From Candidatus Margulisiibacteriota bacterium (GTDB taxonomy: Bacteria > Margulisbacteria > Marinamargulisbacteria > DT-59), in assembly GCA_013215865.1 (NCBI GenBank), contig JABSQL010000110.1, positions 1 through 5,762 of the forward strand: a stretch of DNA of 5,762 bases, given 5' to 3'. The position numbers were made by a program, and so were the translations under genes. Shown here piece after piece: positions 5,275-5,762 of the stretch. The notes under the pieces are model-generated. The model was given only the letters and a program-made list of their open reading frames with translations, was not told the DNA's origin and made no database searches. How positions within the stretch are numbered: the first letter of the stretch is position 1; each line of letters opens with the position of its first letter.

Positions 5275-5337
5275 TCAAGCTTGAGGGGCTAGTGGGCGTT
5301 CATGCCCGTGCAGGTTCAAGTCCTGTTCTCGGCACCA
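5275..5337 (+). other. Element/host junction attachment site in a tRNA-Leu gene
   Basis: The segment from the anticodon loop to CCA of a tRNA-Leu is present, but the upstream sequence has no tRNA 5' half (no D-arm, no GCCGAGA acceptor strand). This is the signature of a tRNA gene split by integration; the side next to integrase keeps the displaced host 3' end. A 10-bp palindrome TCAAGCTTGA (5275-5284) straddles the switch from element to tRNA sequence, which puts the probable crossover at the anticodon stem-loop. The exact core length needs the other end of the element. Confidence 0.8.
5281..5337 (+). tRNA. 3' part of tRNA-Leu (anticodon GAG), 5' half missing
   Basis: The anticodon loop TTGAGGG (5281-5287, anticodon GAG at 5283-5285) is followed by the 3' anticodon stem GCTAG (5288-5292). 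A class II long variable arm comes next (GGGC at 5294-5297 with GCCC at 5304-5307). The T-arm is 5310-5326 with loop TTCAAGT, then the acceptor strand TCTCGGC, discriminator A and encoded CCA (5335-5337). The acceptor strand would pair with a 5' GCCGAGA, typical of leucine tRNAs. Upstream of the loop is CAAGC instead of the CTAGC needed for a full stem, and no D-arm follows, so this copy is a non-functional fragment. The working gene should be rebuilt at the element's other end. Confidence 0.88.
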
Positions 5338-5658
5338 CTCACCTATTTCCACATGAATATAAATGCTAAAATACAATAGATAGCCATTTATTAAATAAGT
5401 CCTTGTAAAATAATAGAAACAAAGAGAGTTCAACCATCATGGGGCATATTGGCATTTAAACTTTCGATGTTTGTAGGCTTTTTTACCACGACTGCCAACT
5501 GAGAAACCAATATGCCGAATATCATCCGGTATTCGATGGCCCTAAATCCCATCTGCTTAAAATTTAGTCGGGAAGCCTTCCTTTTATTATCCTCAAAATC
5601 CGCATATAATACCCATTACGTGCTTTCAGGAGACTTAATAGTCAGCAGCGGAGGAATT
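5338..5658. other. Host intergenic region between tRNA fragment and purT
   Basis: No convincing gene is visible in these 321 bases. The first 90 are A/T-rich and featureless. Positions 5430-5552 hold an inverted-repeat block described separately. Near purT there is a consensus TATAAT at 5605-5610, but no good -35 at 16-18 bp, so a purT promoter is only suggested. A short palindrome-like GGAAGCCTTCC at 5571-5581 has too small a loop to be a convincing terminator. Confidence 0.5.
5430..5552 (-). repeat. Inverted-repeat block with overlapping short open frames, possibly a dispersed host repeat
   Basis: GGCATATTGG (5443-5452) and CCAATATGCC (5507-5516) are perfect 10-bp inverted arms 54 nt apart. 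CGAATA and TATTCG (5516-5521, 5530-5535) form a second pair alongside. On the minus strand two frames are open across the block. One runs from ATG 5552 to TGA 5430 (40 residues, beginning [13 protein letters not shown]). The other, without a start codon, reads [19 protein letters not shown]. Neither has a ribosome site. The mix suggests the relic of a repeat family or a decayed gene end rather than an active gene. Confidence 0.35.
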
Positions 5659-5762
5659 ATGAAAAAAATAATGCTTTTGGGTTCAGGTGAGTTGGGTAAA
5701 GAAGTGGTTATTAGTTTAAAGCGGTTTGGTCATTATGTGGTGGCTATAGACCGTTACCAAGG
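5659..5762 (+). CDS. purT: Formate-dependent phosphoribosylglycinamide formyltransferase (PurT), N-terminal part
   Basis: The 34 complete codons seen encode [20 protein letters not shown] and [14 protein letters not shown]. The segment '[12 protein letters not shown]' followed by 'V.A.DRY' is the N-terminal ATP-grasp superfamily signature of PurT, which uses formate and ATP to formylate GAR in purine synthesis. E. coli PurT has the same block about a dozen residues in, so this start is shorter but plausible. GGAGGA at 5650-5655 precedes the ATG by 3 nt, a tight spacing; a second ATG at 5671 would be too far. PurK shares part of this fold, but the [10 protein letters not shown] string is PurT-like. 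The gene continues past the window edge. It is chromosomal flank, not part of the element. Confidence 0.88.
   Translation, partial: MKKIMLLGSGELGKEVVISLKRFGHYVVAIDRYQ

Noticed and set aside
5281..5337. Complete tRNA gene
   Set aside because: The D-arm and 5' acceptor strand are absent upstream and the 5' anticodon stem is mismatched.

Overview
The window is the integrase-proximal end of an integrated phage-like element, joined on the right to the chromosome of an AT-rich bacterium. Two host signs suggest a gammaproteobacterium: a leucine tRNA 3' end with an encoded CCA tail at 5281-5337, and the start of a purT-type gene at 5659. The genus cannot be fixed from the sequence; a Legionella-like AT-rich gammaproteobacterium is only a guess.

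Region 1-3153, all on the minus strand, is a compact phage early operon. In transcription order it holds a probable single-strand annealing (recombination) protein (3153-2323), a Cas4-like PD-(D/E)XK iron-sulfur nuclease (2326-1367, overlapping the previous gene by 4 nt), a DUF4373 (Lin1244/Lin1753-type) replication initiator (1287-454), and a small gene abutting it that runs off the left edge (453-1) and resembles phage helicase loaders. The first two look like a recombination pair (annealase plus exonuclease) and the last two like a replication-initiation pair. The initiator gene carries 21-bp repeats, a pyrimidine-only A/T-rich tract and several copies of TTTGCCAT. This resembles the layout of the lambda origin inside gene O, so I propose that the element's origin lies at about 827-1136.

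Region 3154-3878 is where the lysogeny switch would be expected. A minus-strand excisionase/MerR-type helix-turn-helix reading frame (3443-3213) has no usable start codon. It meets head-to-head, and overlaps, a plus-strand frame (3415-3696) that also lacks a convincing start. No divergent promoter/operator gap separates them, so I suspect a deletion or recombination scar at about 3400-3446.

Region 3879-5337 holds a 416-residue tyrosine recombinase with an unusual insertion of about 60 residues in its catalytic domain and Lys in place of the usual box II His. Downstream are a perfect tandem 11-bp repeat (possible arm-type sites), an inverted repeat and the attachment site. There the 3' half of a tRNA-Leu(GAG) is present without its 5' half. 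This is the displaced host copy, so the intact tRNA should lie at the far, unseen end of the element.

Region 5338-5762 is host flank: about 320 bp of non-coding DNA containing an inverted-repeat block with short open frames, then the first 34 codons of purT. No CRISPR array, insertion sequence or recognisable defence system was seen.
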